Positions 50,319 through 58,759 of a stretch of 64,000 nucleotides of DNA are shown here, in pieces; position 1 is the first letter of the stretch, and every line of letters begins with the position of its first letter. The stretch is taken from positions 806,001 through 870,000 of the forward strand of contig NC_020449.1 of the NCBI RefSeq assembly GCF_000146065.2. The letters are read 5' to 3'. This stretch comes from Candidatus Cloacimonas acidaminovorans str. Evry (lineage in GTDB: Bacteria > Cloacimonadota > Cloacimonadia > Cloacimonadales > Cloacimonadaceae). A model generated the notes under the pieces. It was given only the letters and a program-made list of their open reading frames with translations, was not told the DNA's origin and ran no database searches. Position numbers and translations under genes: made by a program.

Positions 50319-51221
50319 ATGCAAATTAGCAAACTTGACCAAATGTTCGATGTTTTGGCTACCAGGCCTAAAAAGCGTCTGGTAGCTGCCTGGGGTGTTG
50401 ATTCCCATACTATTTTGGCTGCCTATATGGCTGTAGAAAAAGGGATAGTTGATGCTACCTTAGTTGGCGATGAAAAACTGATACTTTCCGTATGCCGGGA
50501 ACATAATCTTGATTGTTCTCAATTTAACATTGTCCATTGCCCTACTGATGTTAAGTCCGCTGCTTTGGCTGTAGAAATGATTAACAAGGGTGAAGGCGAT
50601 TTTTTAATGAAAGGTCTTCTTTCCACAGACCGCTATATGAAAGCAATATTGAATAAGGAATGCGGATTGATGGATCCTGGTGCTATTTTATCCCATGTAA
50701 CAGTTGCCGAACCGAGAAATTATCATAAATTACTGATTGTTGGTGATGTAGCTATTATACCTTTGCCGGATTTGAATCAGAAAATTGCCATTACCAATTA
50801 TTTAATCAAAACGGCTCATATTTTAGGGATAGAAAATCCGAAAGTAGGACTTCTTTCCGCCAGCGAACAAACCCTTCCCAAAATTCCTTCTTCCGCTGAA
50901 GCAGCTATAATTGCCAAAATGGCTCAGCGCGGTCAAATCAAAGGTGCAATTGTAGAAGGTCCTTTGGGATTTGATATGATTATTGATAGAGAAAGTGCTC
51001 TTATTAAAGGTGTAGATAGTCCTGTTTGCGGAGATGCGGATTGCATTCTCTTTCCGAATATTGAAGCAGGCAATACTTTTTATAAGACCATCATTAAACT
51101 GCTGAAAAGTGAACTGGGAGCAATAGTTATGGGTGCGCGGGTTCCCTGTGTTTTAACTTCCCGGGGTGATGGAGAACGCAGTAAATTGTATTCTATAGCT
51201 TTAGCAGCTATGTTGGCGTAA
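50319..51221 (+). CDS. Phosphate butyryltransferase-like enzyme (paralogue 2)
   Basis: 300 residues. Ptb family: FLMKGLLSTDRYMKAILNKECGL near residue 98, LNQKIAITNYLIKTAHILG, RGQIKGAIVEGPLGFDMI near residue 205 and CILFPNIEAGNTFYK. It ends with LTSRGDGERSKLYSIALAAML, as the family does. Followed after one base by paralogue 3, so the pair may form a heteromer or act on different acyl-CoA species; both are diverged from the one at 37.9 kb. Confidence 0.85.
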   Translation: MQISKLDQMFDVLATRPKKRLVAAWGVDSHTILAAYMAVEKGIVDATLVGDEKLILSVCREHNLDCSQFNIVHCPTDVKSAALAVEMINKGEGDFLMKGLLSTDRYMKAILNKECGLMDPGAILSHVTVAEPRNYHKLLIVGDVAIIPLPDLNQKIAITNYLIKTAHILGIENPKVGLLSASEQTLPKIPSSAEAAIIAKMAQRGQIKGAIVEGPLGFDMIIDRESALIKGVDSPVCGDADCILFPNIEAGNTFYKTIIKLLKSELGAIVMGARVPCVLTSRGDGERSKLYSIALAAMLA

Positions 51222-51222
51222 A

Positions 51223-52131
51223 ATGATTACCAAACTTGATGAACTGGCAGAAAAGGCTAAAAACAGCGGCAAAAAAACCCGCATTGCAGTTGCCGTTGCA
51301 GAAGATAGCAATACCATTAATGCTATTTTACGAGCTACTTATGAGGGCTTTATTTATCCTGTTCTGATTGGCAATGAGATAAAAATCAAAGAACTACTGA
51401 CCTCTAATATTGCCTCTAACCAATTTGAAATAAGGAATATAACAGAACCAAACCAAGCCGTAAAAGAAGCTGTAGGAATGGTTCGCAATAATGAAGCTGA
51501 TGTTTTAATGAAAGGTCTGATAGGAACCGATACTTTCCTGAAAGCTGTATTGGATAAGGAAAAAGGACTTTTACCTCCGAAAGCGGTTATGAGCTATACC
51601 TGTGCCATAGAAATTCCCAAATACCATAAACTGCTTTTTGTTAGCGATACAGCTGTGTTAATTTACCCAGATTTAGACCAGAAAATAGCAATGATTAATT
51701 ATAGTGTAGCTATGGCAAGGCGTTTTGGTATAGAAAAACCGAAAGTGGCATTAATATCTGCCACCGAAAAAGTTAGCCCTTCAATGCAAGAGACCTTGGA
51801 CTATGCTCTTTTATGTAAGATGGCAGAAAGAGGTCAAATAAAAAACTGCATTGTAGATGGTCCTTTAGATATTTTTCTTGCCTGCGATCCTAATTCCCTT
51901 GCTATTAAAGGAATTCAAAGTCCCTTGGAAGGGGATGCCGATATTCTTATTTTCCCTAATCTGGAAAGCGCCAATAGTTTTTATAAAGGTCTGATGCTTT
52001 TTGGAGAAGGGGAACTGGCAGGTTTAATTTGTGGAACAACAAAACCCGTTATTGTAATGAGTAGAAGCGAAAGTGAAAACTCTAAGTATTACTGTTTAGC
52101 GTTATCTTGTTTGATGGCGGAGGAAAAATGA
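51223..52131 (+). CDS. Phosphate butyryltransferase-like enzyme (paralogue 3)
   Basis: 302 residues. Ptb family: VLMKGLIGTDTFLKAVLDKEKGL near residue 97, LDQKIAMINYSVAMARRFG, RGQIKNCIVDGPLDIFLACD near residue 203 (the usual GPL is kept but the following residues differ) and DILIFPNLESANSFYKG. Likely phosphotransacylase for branched or short-chain acyl-CoA made from amino acids (inference). Starts directly after paralogue 2 and overlaps rpiB by 4 bp. Confidence 0.83.
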   Translation: MITKLDELAEKAKNSGKKTRIAVAVAEDSNTINAILRATYEGFIYPVLIGNEIKIKELLTSNIASNQFEIRNITEPNQAVKEAVGMVRNNEADVLMKGLIGTDTFLKAVLDKEKGLLPPKAVMSYTCAIEIPKYHKLLFVSDTAVLIYPDLDQKIAMINYSVAMARRFGIEKPKVALISATEKVSPSMQETLDYALLCKMAERGQIKNCIVDGPLDIFLACDPNSLAIKGIQSPLEGDADILIFPNLESANSFYKGLMLFGEGELAGLICGTTKPVIVMSRSESENSKYYCLALSCLMAEEK

Positions 52132-52559
52132 AAATAGCCATTGCTTCCGATCATGCTGGTTTTGAAATGAAAGAGGCAATCAAAAATGCTTTTCCGGAAA
52201 TTGAATTTGTGGATTTTGGCACTCATAATACAGAAAGTATGGATTATCCTGATACCGGTTTTCCTGCTGCTAAAGCGGTAGCGGAAAAACAATGTGAAAA
52301 AGGCATCTTAATTTGTGGCAGTGGAATAGGAATGAGCATTACTGCCAACAAAGTGAAAGGCATAAGAGCTGCTTTATGTGGAAATACAGATGTAGCACGC
52401 CTTTCACGGCTGCATAATGATGCCAATATTTTGGTCTTGGCAGGAAGATTTACTGCCATTCCTTACGCCATAGAAATTACTAAGGTCTGGCTAAACACCC
52501 CTTTTGAGGGAGGAAGACATTTAAATAGAATTAATAAAATACAACAAGGAGAAAGGTAA
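52128..52559 (+). CDS. rpiB: Ribose-5-phosphate isomerase B
   Basis: 143 residues. [17 protein letters not shown] at the N-terminus, catalytic Cys in [16 protein letters not shown] near residue 65, and [17 protein letters not shown]. All conserved RpiB positions are present. Start taken at ATG 52128 with GGAGGA 6 bp before; upstream residues from 52107 are not family. Interconverts ribulose-5-phosphate and ribose-5-phosphate. Its stop overlaps the glyA start by one base. Confidence 0.95.
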   Translation: MKIAIASDHAGFEMKEAIKNAFPEIEFVDFGTHNTESMDYPDTGFPAAKAVAEKQCEKGILICGSGIGMSITANKVKGIRAALCGNTDVARLSRLHNDANILVLAGRFTAIPYAIEITKVWLNTPFEGGRHLNRINKIQQGER

Positions 52560-53851
52560 TGAACCATATTCAAAAAACCGATCCCGAAATTTATGCCGCT
52601 ATTATGAACGAACTGAAAAGAGAACGGGAAAATCTGGAACTTATTGCCAGCGAGAATTTTACTTCCCTGGCTGTGTTGGAAGCTCAAGGTTGTGTGATGA
52701 CCAATAAATATGCTGAGGGCTATCCCTATCGCTGGAGCAAAAAAACCGGAGCTATTAATTACAACCTTTACGGAAGATATTATGGCGGTTGTGAATTTAT
52801 CAACGATGCTGAACGCTTGGCAATTGAACGTGCCAAACAAATTTTTGGAGCGGAACATGCCAATGTTCAACCCCATAGCGGTTCCCAGGCAAATATGGCT
52901 GCCTATTTTACACTTGTAAAACCAGGTGACACAGTTATGGCTTTGGAACTATCCCATGGAGGTCATTTAACCCATGGCCATCCACTTTCCTTCAGTGGAC
53001 AGCTTTATAACATTGTTCCCTACACTGTTAATAAAGAAACGGAACAATTGGACTATGATGAACTGGAAGCTTTGGCAATGGAACATAAACCCCAAATGAT
53101 TTTAGCCGGCGCTTCTGCCTATCCCCGGAAATTGGATTTTGCCAGATTTCGTGAAATTGCCGATAAAGTTGGAGCTAAACTTATGGTTGATATGGCTCAT
53201 ATTGCAGGACTTGTTGCTGTAGGTTTACATCAAAGCCCTGTTCCTTATGCGGATATTGTTACTTCCACAACTCACAAAACTTTACGCGGACCTCGTGCCG
53301 GACTTATTTTATGCAAAGAAGAATTTGCCAAAGAAGTGGATAGTAAGGTTTTTCCCGGTGTGCAAGGCGGTCCTTTAATGCATATTATTGCTGCTAAAGC
53401 AGTTGCTTTTCAAGAAGCCCTGCAACCAGAATTTAAAATCTACCAGCAAAAAGTAGTGGAAAACGCTGAGACCTTAGCCAATGCCTTAATTAAAAAAGGA
53501 TTTAAACTGGTTTCAGGCGGAACTGATACTCACCTGATGCTGATTGATTTAGGTCCTGAAGTTAATGGCAGCCCCAGTGGTAAAAAAATGGAAGAAGCAC
53601 TTGATAAGGCAGGAATTACGGCTAATAAAAATACTGTTCCCTTTGATACCAGAAGTCCTTTTGTTGCCTCCGGAATTCGTTTGGGAACTCCTGCTGTAAC
53701 CACTCGCGGAATGGGAAAAGCGGAAATGGAACAGATTGCCGATTTAATTAAAAGGGTCTATGATCATATTGATAACGAAGAATACCTGCAAGAATTGAAA
53801 AAAGAAGTGCATTCCCTGACAGATAAATTTCCCCTTTACCCTGAACTGTAG
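52559..53851 (+). CDS. glyA: Serine hydroxymethyltransferase
   Basis: 430 residues. PLP enzyme converting serine and tetrahydrofolate to glycine and methylene-tetrahydrofolate. Motifs: [19 protein letters not shown] near residue 26, [25 protein letters not shown], the PLP lysine in [14 protein letters not shown] near residue 236, and GVQGGPLMH. Sits last in the operon with rpiB. The pairing rpiB-glyA occurs in other bacteria. Fits glycine/serine fermentation and one-carbon supply. Confidence 0.97.
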   Translation: MNHIQKTDPEIYAAIMNELKRERENLELIASENFTSLAVLEAQGCVMTNKYAEGYPYRWSKKTGAINYNLYGRYYGGCEFINDAERLAIERAKQIFGAEHANVQPHSGSQANMAAYFTLVKPGDTVMALELSHGGHLTHGHPLSFSGQLYNIVPYTVNKETEQLDYDELEALAMEHKPQMILAGASAYPRKLDFARFREIADKVGAKLMVDMAHIAGLVAVGLHQSPVPYADIVTSTTHKTLRGPRAGLILCKEEFAKEVDSKVFPGVQGGPLMHIIAAKAVAFQEALQPEFKIYQQKVVENAETLANALIKKGFKLVSGGTDTHLMLIDLGPEVNGSPSGKKMEEALDKAGITANKNTVPFDTRSPFVASGIRLGTPAVTTRGMGKAEMEQIADLIKRVYDHIDNEEYLQELKKEVHSLTDKFPLYPEL

Positions 53852-54209
53852 ACGGAAGACACTGTTCCTCCGCAAAAAAGGGAAAAAGTAAAAAGGTTAA
53901 AAAGTGAAAGGGTGGAAAGGTGAAAAAGTGAAACTCGGAATGAACATTATGGTAAAAAGTGCGGAGCCTCAGCGAGCTCCGATTACACTACAATTATAGA
54001 GTCGCCACTGCTTTAAGCCAGGAGTCGTCACCGACGAGATAACTTTGAACTTACTTGCAGACAATTTTGGCGGTGAGGACTCCTGACAATTTTTAGCACG
54101 CAGTTTCTTTATTGATTATAAGATAGGAGAAGAAAATGACTATAACTAAAATTTATTTAAGGATAAACAAATCCTGTATGACCTGGTTACCTTTTCACCT
54201 GTTAACCCT
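53852..54209. other. Intergenic region with repeats and a long inverted repeat
   Basis: 358 bp. Contains GACGGAAGACACTGTTCCTC (53853), a purine run of AAAAAGTGAAAGG type, GCGGAGCCTCAGCGAGCTCC (53961) and the inverted repeat at 54019-54085. A weak start region precedes the Ppx/GppA gene. No gene seen. Confidence 0.55.
54019..54085 (+). repeat. 15-bp inverted repeat
   Basis: Arms CAGGAGTCGTCACCG (54019-54033) and CGGTGAGGACTCCTG (54071-54085), one mismatch, 37-bp loop, followed by ACAATTTTTAG. A single arm of the same sequence recurs as GTGACGACTCCTGAC at 55901. Could be a terminator of the glyA operon or a dispersed element. Confidence 0.6.
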
Positions 54210-55103
54210 ATGAGCATAGCAGCAATAGATTGCGGTTCCAATTCCCTCAAATGCCTTATTGCAGAAAAGAGGGGAGAAAACTTTAATTGTTTAAAAGACC
54301 TAAGATTTCAAACCCGTCTTGCTTCTGCTCTAAATACGAATGGTTTCCTCTCTGCAACAGCCATAGAAAAGACAATTACTATTCTTAAGCATTTGCAGGA
54401 AAATGAATTCCCTGCTTACCAAATTGAAGAAATTCGCGCTGTTGGCACGGAGGCTATTCGCCAAGCCGCTAATAAACAGGAAGTTGTAGACCGCATTTTT
54501 AGGGAAACAGGTATCCAATTATCCGTTATCAATGAAGCCCAGGAAACATTTTTGGAATGGAAAGGAGTGCTTAGCGGTTTGAAAAAACCCTTACAGCCAA
54601 TAACTATTTTTGACAGCGGAGGTGCCAGCACTGAAATTATTAACGGGAACAAAGGACTTATCCATAAAGCGACCTGTTTTCCTGTAGGAGCTGTGAATTT
54701 TACCCAAAGATATGTTCATAGCGATCCGATTTCCCCAATTGACTTTGAGGAATTAGTTAGAAATATTTTCCAAAGTTTACCCCAATCCTTTATGATACAA
54801 GATACTTTTATCGGTGCTGGAGGAGGGGTATATGTATGTGCCTGTGTGGCTTCCGGAGGGAAAATTAATTCACCCGAAGAAGCCGAGGGCTATGAAATAA
54901 CATTATCCGAACTGGAAAGACAAATTAACCTCTATCAACACACCAATCTGGAACAGCGTAAACAAATTTTAGGAATGGAAAGTGAACGAGCTGATATTAT
55001 GCTGGCTGCTGTTTTGATCTATTGGACTTTACTGAAGGCAAGCGGAAAAGATAATTTTTTGGTTTCTACCCGTGGTATTAGATATGGTTTAATTGCAATA
55101 TGA
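54210..55103 (+). CDS. Ppx/GppA family phosphatase
   Basis: 297 residues, single-domain short form. Actin-like ATPase fold: AAIDCGSNSLKCLIAE at the N-terminus, RAVGTEAIRQAANKQE near residue 75, VINEAQETFLEWKGVL and the phosphate-2 motif FDSGGASTEII near residue 145, FPVGAVNFTQRY and GAGGGVYVCACV. Removes terminal phosphate from polyphosphate or pppGpp. The C-terminal HD domain of full exopolyphosphatases is missing, as in many short homologues. No clear ribosome site at the chosen ATG. Confidence 0.88.
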   Translation: MSIAAIDCGSNSLKCLIAEKRGENFNCLKDLRFQTRLASALNTNGFLSATAIEKTITILKHLQENEFPAYQIEEIRAVGTEAIRQAANKQEVVDRIFRETGIQLSVINEAQETFLEWKGVLSGLKKPLQPITIFDSGGASTEIINGNKGLIHKATCFPVGAVNFTQRYVHSDPISPIDFEELVRNIFQSLPQSFMIQDTFIGAGGGVYVCACVASGGKINSPEEAEGYEITLSELERQINLYQHTNLEQRKQILGMESERADIMLAAVLIYWTLLKASGKDNFLVSTRGIRYGLIAI

Positions 55104-55106
55104 AGC

Positions 55107-55849
55107 ACGCAGATTGCGCTGATTTATTTTTACACCGAGATCACCGAAAGCACTGAGAACACCGAGGTTTATTGATAAATCCGACGACTTTATTTTCATT
55201 ATTACATTCTTTATTACGCAGATTGCGCTAATTTATTTTTACACCGAGATCACCGAAAGCACTGAGAACACCGAGGTTTATTGATAAATCCGACGACTTT
55301 ATTTTCATTATTACATTCTTTATTACGCAGATTGCGCTGATTTATTTTTCCACCGAGATCACCGAAAACACTGAGCACACCGAGGTTTATTGATAATTCC
55401 AACGACTTTATTTTCATTATTACATTCTTTATTACGCAGATTGCGCTGATTTATTTTTCCACCGAGATCACCGAAAACACTGAGAACACCGAGGTTTATT
55501 GATAATTCCAACGACTTTATATTCATTATTACATTCTTTATTACGCAGATTGCGCTGATTTATTTTTACACCGAGATCACCGAAAACACTGAGAACACCG
55601 AGGTTTATTGATAATTCCAACGACTTTATATTCATTTTTACATTCTTTATTACGCAGATTGCGCTGATTTATTTTTACACCGAGATCACCGAAAACACTG
55701 AGAACACCGAGGTTTATTGATAATTCCAACGACTTTATATTCATTTTTACATTCTTTATTACGCAGATTGCGCTGATTTATTTTTACACCGAGATCACCG
55801 AAAACACTGAGAACACCGAGGTTTATTGATAATTACAACGACTTTGTCA
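55107..55849 (+). repeat. 109-bp minisatellite, seven units
   Basis: Units begin with ACGCAGATTGCGCT at 55107, 55216, 55325, 55434, 55543, 55652 and 55761: six complete units of exactly 109 bp and a shorter seventh. Each contains CACCGAGATCACCGAAAACA, then CTGAGAACACCGAGG, and a tail GATAATTCCAACGACTTTAT. Units differ at only a few positions (early units have AAAGCAC and AAATCCGACG, late ones AAAACAC and AATTCCAACG), showing a progression from left to right. No open frame is preserved. Confidence 0.95.
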
Positions 55850-55992
55850 AGTCCTTACTGCCAAACGAATTAGTGTATAGCGTATAAACTATATAGTCAG
55901 TGACGACTCCTGACTTTCATAAATTTATTTGAAAATTTATTCCGGTGTTCTCGGAGTTCTGAGTGTAAAAAATACAATCTGTTGCCATTCTG
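55850..55992. other. Gap after the minisatellite
   Basis: Contains a GTGACGACTCCTGAC element at 55901 and TCTCGGAGTTCTGAGTGTAA near 55950, which is a broken, inverted relative of the repeat's CACTGAGAACACCGAG segment. No gene. Confidence 0.4.
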
Positions 55993-58551
55993 TTACTCTG
56001 TTAAGTGTTTATTCGCTGATTTCCTATTAACAATAAGTTTGTATATTTCAAACCAGGCAACACTCATGTTTCCTAAAATGAGGCAGGTTAATAATTCCAT
56101 TATACTCATTGTTTCCAGGTGAAAAATATTAGTGACAGAAGGCACTTTTATCATCAGCAGGACAATGGCAAAGACACCTAAGAACAAATAAGTCATACCC
56201 TTATTGGGAGTGCGGATAATCTGGAATAAATTTTTATGCCAGCTTCTGTTTGTAGTTATCAGCATTAGATTGGAAAACACTAAGGTAGTAAAAATATGAG
56301 CTCTTAAATGATTTTCTCCCATTCCGCGGTTAATTCCCCAAAAATACATCAGCAATAACAGGATTAATACGCCTAGACCTTGTAGAAAACCGATAATTAA
56401 TCTTTTAGTGCCAAATAATTTTTCATCTACAGAGCGCGGAGGTCTTTCCATTATATCATCTTCTTCTTTTTCCATTTCAAAAACAATAGAACAAGCAGGG
56501 TCTATAATCAATTCCAGAAAAGCGATATGAACCGGAAAATAGATGATCGGATAATCGGCAAATGAAGCAGGAATCATTGCCATTCCGGCAATGGGAACAT
56601 GTAAAGAAAATACATAAGTGAAGGACTTCCGCAGGTTATCATATATCCTTCTACCCATCTTGACAGCGCTTACAATGGAAGAAAAATCATCATCGGTTAA
56701 AACAATTGCCGATGCTTCACGCGCTACATCAGTTCCTCTTAAACCCATAGAAATACCTATGTTGGCAGCTTTTAAAGCTGGAGCATCATTCACTCCGTCT
56801 CCTGTCATAGCCACGATTTCTCCGTTTGCTTTCAGTGCTTGCACAATTCTTAATTTCTGCTGTGGAACTACGCGGGCAAAAATAGAGACCTGTTTACATT
56901 TTTCTGCCAGTTCTTCATCGGACATTTGGTCTAACTCACTACCCGATATAATATTATCAACATTTTTCAGACCTATTTGTTTACCTATCGCTTTTGCCGT
57001 TCCAATATAATCACCGGTAATCATTATTACCCTGATTCCTGCTTTGTAACAGATTTTAACTGCTTCCGGAACAGTTTCTCTAATCGGGTCTGCCAGTCCG
57101 ATTAAACCCAAATAGCAGAAAGATAAGTCAGTAAGTTTTTCTGGTAAAACATCTGTTTTAATTTCACAAGAGGCAATTCCTAAAACTCTAAGCCCTTCTT
57201 CTGCTAAATCAGAAACCTGTTTCATTATGGCATTGATTTCTTCCGTATTAACACTGCAGAGTTTAATAACTGCCTCGGGTGAACCTTTTAACGCAACTGT
57301 GTAATTTGTTTTGCCGGAAATTTTCCAGACCTTTGCCATCGCTCTAAGTTCATCGGTTAAAGGGTATTCTCTAATTTCCTGGTATGTTTGCAGTTCTGCA
57401 TAAATGGAGGGATCAAGATCATTCAGAGCATTATGAATTGCTTTTTCCATCGGGTCAAAAGGTTCTCTCATACTGCCAAGGACACTATGAATAAGAGTAT
57501 TAAGAATTGGCTCTGAAAGCTTTGCCGAATTCTTTAACTCTATATTTTCGCTGTTACTGACGATTTTTTGCAAGGTCATTTTGTTGTAAGTTATTGTGCC
57601 TGTTTTATCTGTGCATAAAACTGTAGCCGAACCCAAACTTTCAATTGCCTGCAACCTTCTGACCAGCACATTTTTCTTGGACATCCTCCAAGCACCTAAC
57701 GCCATAAAAACAGTTAGAACCACGGGAAATTCTTCCGGCAAAACAGACATTGCCAAAGTGATACCTGTCAACAAAGCATTTATTAAATGCTTTCTGGTGA
57801 CATAAAAAACGATTACTACAAAAGCACAGATTAGCAATGCAAAAATAGCAAAGTATTTTACCAATCTGCCTGTCTCTTTGCTTAACCGGGTTTCCTCTTC
57901 TGTTATGGTTTCCAGGGATTTTCCTATTTTTCCCAGTTCGGTTCTTTCACCTGTGGCAAAAACCTGAGCTATACCTCTGCCACTCACAACTAAGGTTCCG
58001 GAATAAACAAAGGGTAAATCATCTCCTCCGGGAGTTGAAGGTCTTTCTTTTTTATCCCAAATCCGTTTTCTAACCGGAACCGATTCTCCTGTTAAAAGTG
58101 ATTCATCAACACTAAGTAAATCATTTTCCAGTATATAAGCATCAGCAGGAATCCTATCACCTTCAGCTAATATAATTAAATCATCAGTGACTACTTCTCT
58201 ACCTGGAATTCTGATTTGCTCACCATTCCGAATTACTAAAGCCCGCGGACTGGATAGATTCTTTAATGCTTCAAGCGCTTTTTCCGTTTTGCGTTCCTGA
58301 ATAAGTTCTATAGACATTACAATGACAACAGATGCGGTTAAAACAAGTGCTTCTTGCAAGTCCCCTAAAAAGAAATAAATAACAGCACAGGCAACTAATA
58401 GAATAAACATTGGCTCACTTATAATATCCCAAATCAGCTTGCCTAAATTACGCCCTTTTGAACCTGGAAGTTCATTATACCCTTCCCGTCTTAATTTTTC
58501 TTCCACTTCTTTTGTGGTCAATCCCTGTTTTAAATTACTATATTCCTTCAT
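55993..58551 (-). CDS. P2-type cation-transporting ATPase (Ca2+-ATPase-like)
   Basis: 852 residues from ATG 58551, which has AGAGGAT 5 bp before; an upstream ATG at 58590 has no such site. Cation ATPase N-domain (LTTKEVEEKLRREGYNELP), actuator TGESVPV, M4 motif LPEEFPVVLTVFMALGAWRMSK (PEEFP instead of SERCA PEGLP), phosphorylation site CTDKTGTITYNKM near residue 322, KGSPEAVIKLC and MTGDGVNDAPALKAANIGI. About ten membrane segments. The M4 sequence suggests calcium or another divalent ion, not Na/K. Single gene. Confidence 0.88.
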   Translation of the reverse strand: MKEYSNLKQGLTTKEVEEKLRREGYNELPGSKGRNLGKLIWDIISEPMFILLVACAVIYFFLGDLQEALVLTASVVIVMSIELIQERKTEKALEALKNLSSPRALVIRNGEQIRIPGREVVTDDLIILAEGDRIPADAYILENDLLSVDESLLTGESVPVRKRIWDKKERPSTPGGDDLPFVYSGTLVVSGRGIAQVFATGERTELGKIGKSLETITEEETRLSKETGRLVKYFAIFALLICAFVVIVFYVTRKHLINALLTGITLAMSVLPEEFPVVLTVFMALGAWRMSKKNVLVRRLQAIESLGSATVLCTDKTGTITYNKMTLQKIVSNSENIELKNSAKLSEPILNTLIHSVLGSMREPFDPMEKAIHNALNDLDPSIYAELQTYQEIREYPLTDELRAMAKVWKISGKTNYTVALKGSPEAVIKLCSVNTEEINAIMKQVSDLAEEGLRVLGIASCEIKTDVLPEKLTDLSFCYLGLIGLADPIRETVPEAVKICYKAGIRVIMITGDYIGTAKAIGKQIGLKNVDNIISGSELDQMSDEELAEKCKQVSIFARVVPQQKLRIVQALKANGEIVAMTGDGVNDAPALKAANIGISMGLRGTDVAREASAIVLTDDDFSSIVSAVKMGRRIYDNLRKSFTYVFSLHVPIAGMAMIPASFADYPIIYFPVHIAFLELIIDPACSIVFEMEKEEDDIMERPPRSVDEKLFGTKRLIIGFLQGLGVLILLLLMYFWGINRGMGENHLRAHIFTTLVFSNLMLITTNRSWHKNLFQIIRTPNKGMTYLFLGVFAIVLLMIKVPSVTNIFHLETMSIMELLTCLILGNMSVAWFEIYKLIVNRKSANKHLTE

Positions 58552-58655
58552 CTTATCCTCTTTTACAGAATATGATCTTGCTATCTGCAATAGTATTTTT
58601 AGTCAAGTAAAAACCGATTTTGAGCTGAGACAAATAGTGGAACAGCAGAATTTTT

Positions 58656-58682
58656 TTAGCACTCTCACTTTTAGATTGACAA
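58656..58682. promoter_or_regulatory. CIRCE-like inverted repeat, distal
   Basis: Left arm TTAGCACTC (58656-58664) is an exact CIRCE half-site. After a 9-bp spacer the right arm reads GATTGACAA (58674-58682), matching 6 of 9 positions of GAGTGCTAA and covering the TTGACA -35 box at 58676-58681. HrcA bound here would hide the -35. Confidence 0.5.
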
Positions 58683-58702
58683 TTTTCCAAAGTTGATTAA
58701 AT
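58676..58702 (+). promoter_or_regulatory. Candidate promoter of the hrcA operon
   Basis: TTGACA (58676-58681) with TTAAAT (58697-58702) after 15 bp as a possible -10. Short spacer makes it uncertain. A start of transcription near 58710 would lie at the proximal CIRCE. Confidence 0.45.
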
Positions 58703-58712
58703 TGTCTTTAGA

Positions 58713-58739
58713 TTAGCAGTTCATACATTGGACTGCTAA
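58713..58739. promoter_or_regulatory. CIRCE operator variant, proximal
   Basis: Arms TTAGCAGTT (58713-58721) and GACTGCTAA (58731-58739) with the classic 9-bp spacer. Compared with consensus TTAGCACTC/GAGTGCTAA, position 7 is G rather than C, and the opposite arm carries the matching C, so the symmetry is kept. It lies 20 bp before the hrcA start. Confidence 0.85.
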
Positions 58740-58759
58740 GAATATAAATGGTGGAGACA

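Noticed and set aside
55107-55849. Possible CRISPR array
   Set aside because: Units are 109 bp and almost identical along their full length, so there are no unique spacers; no cas genes are in the window.
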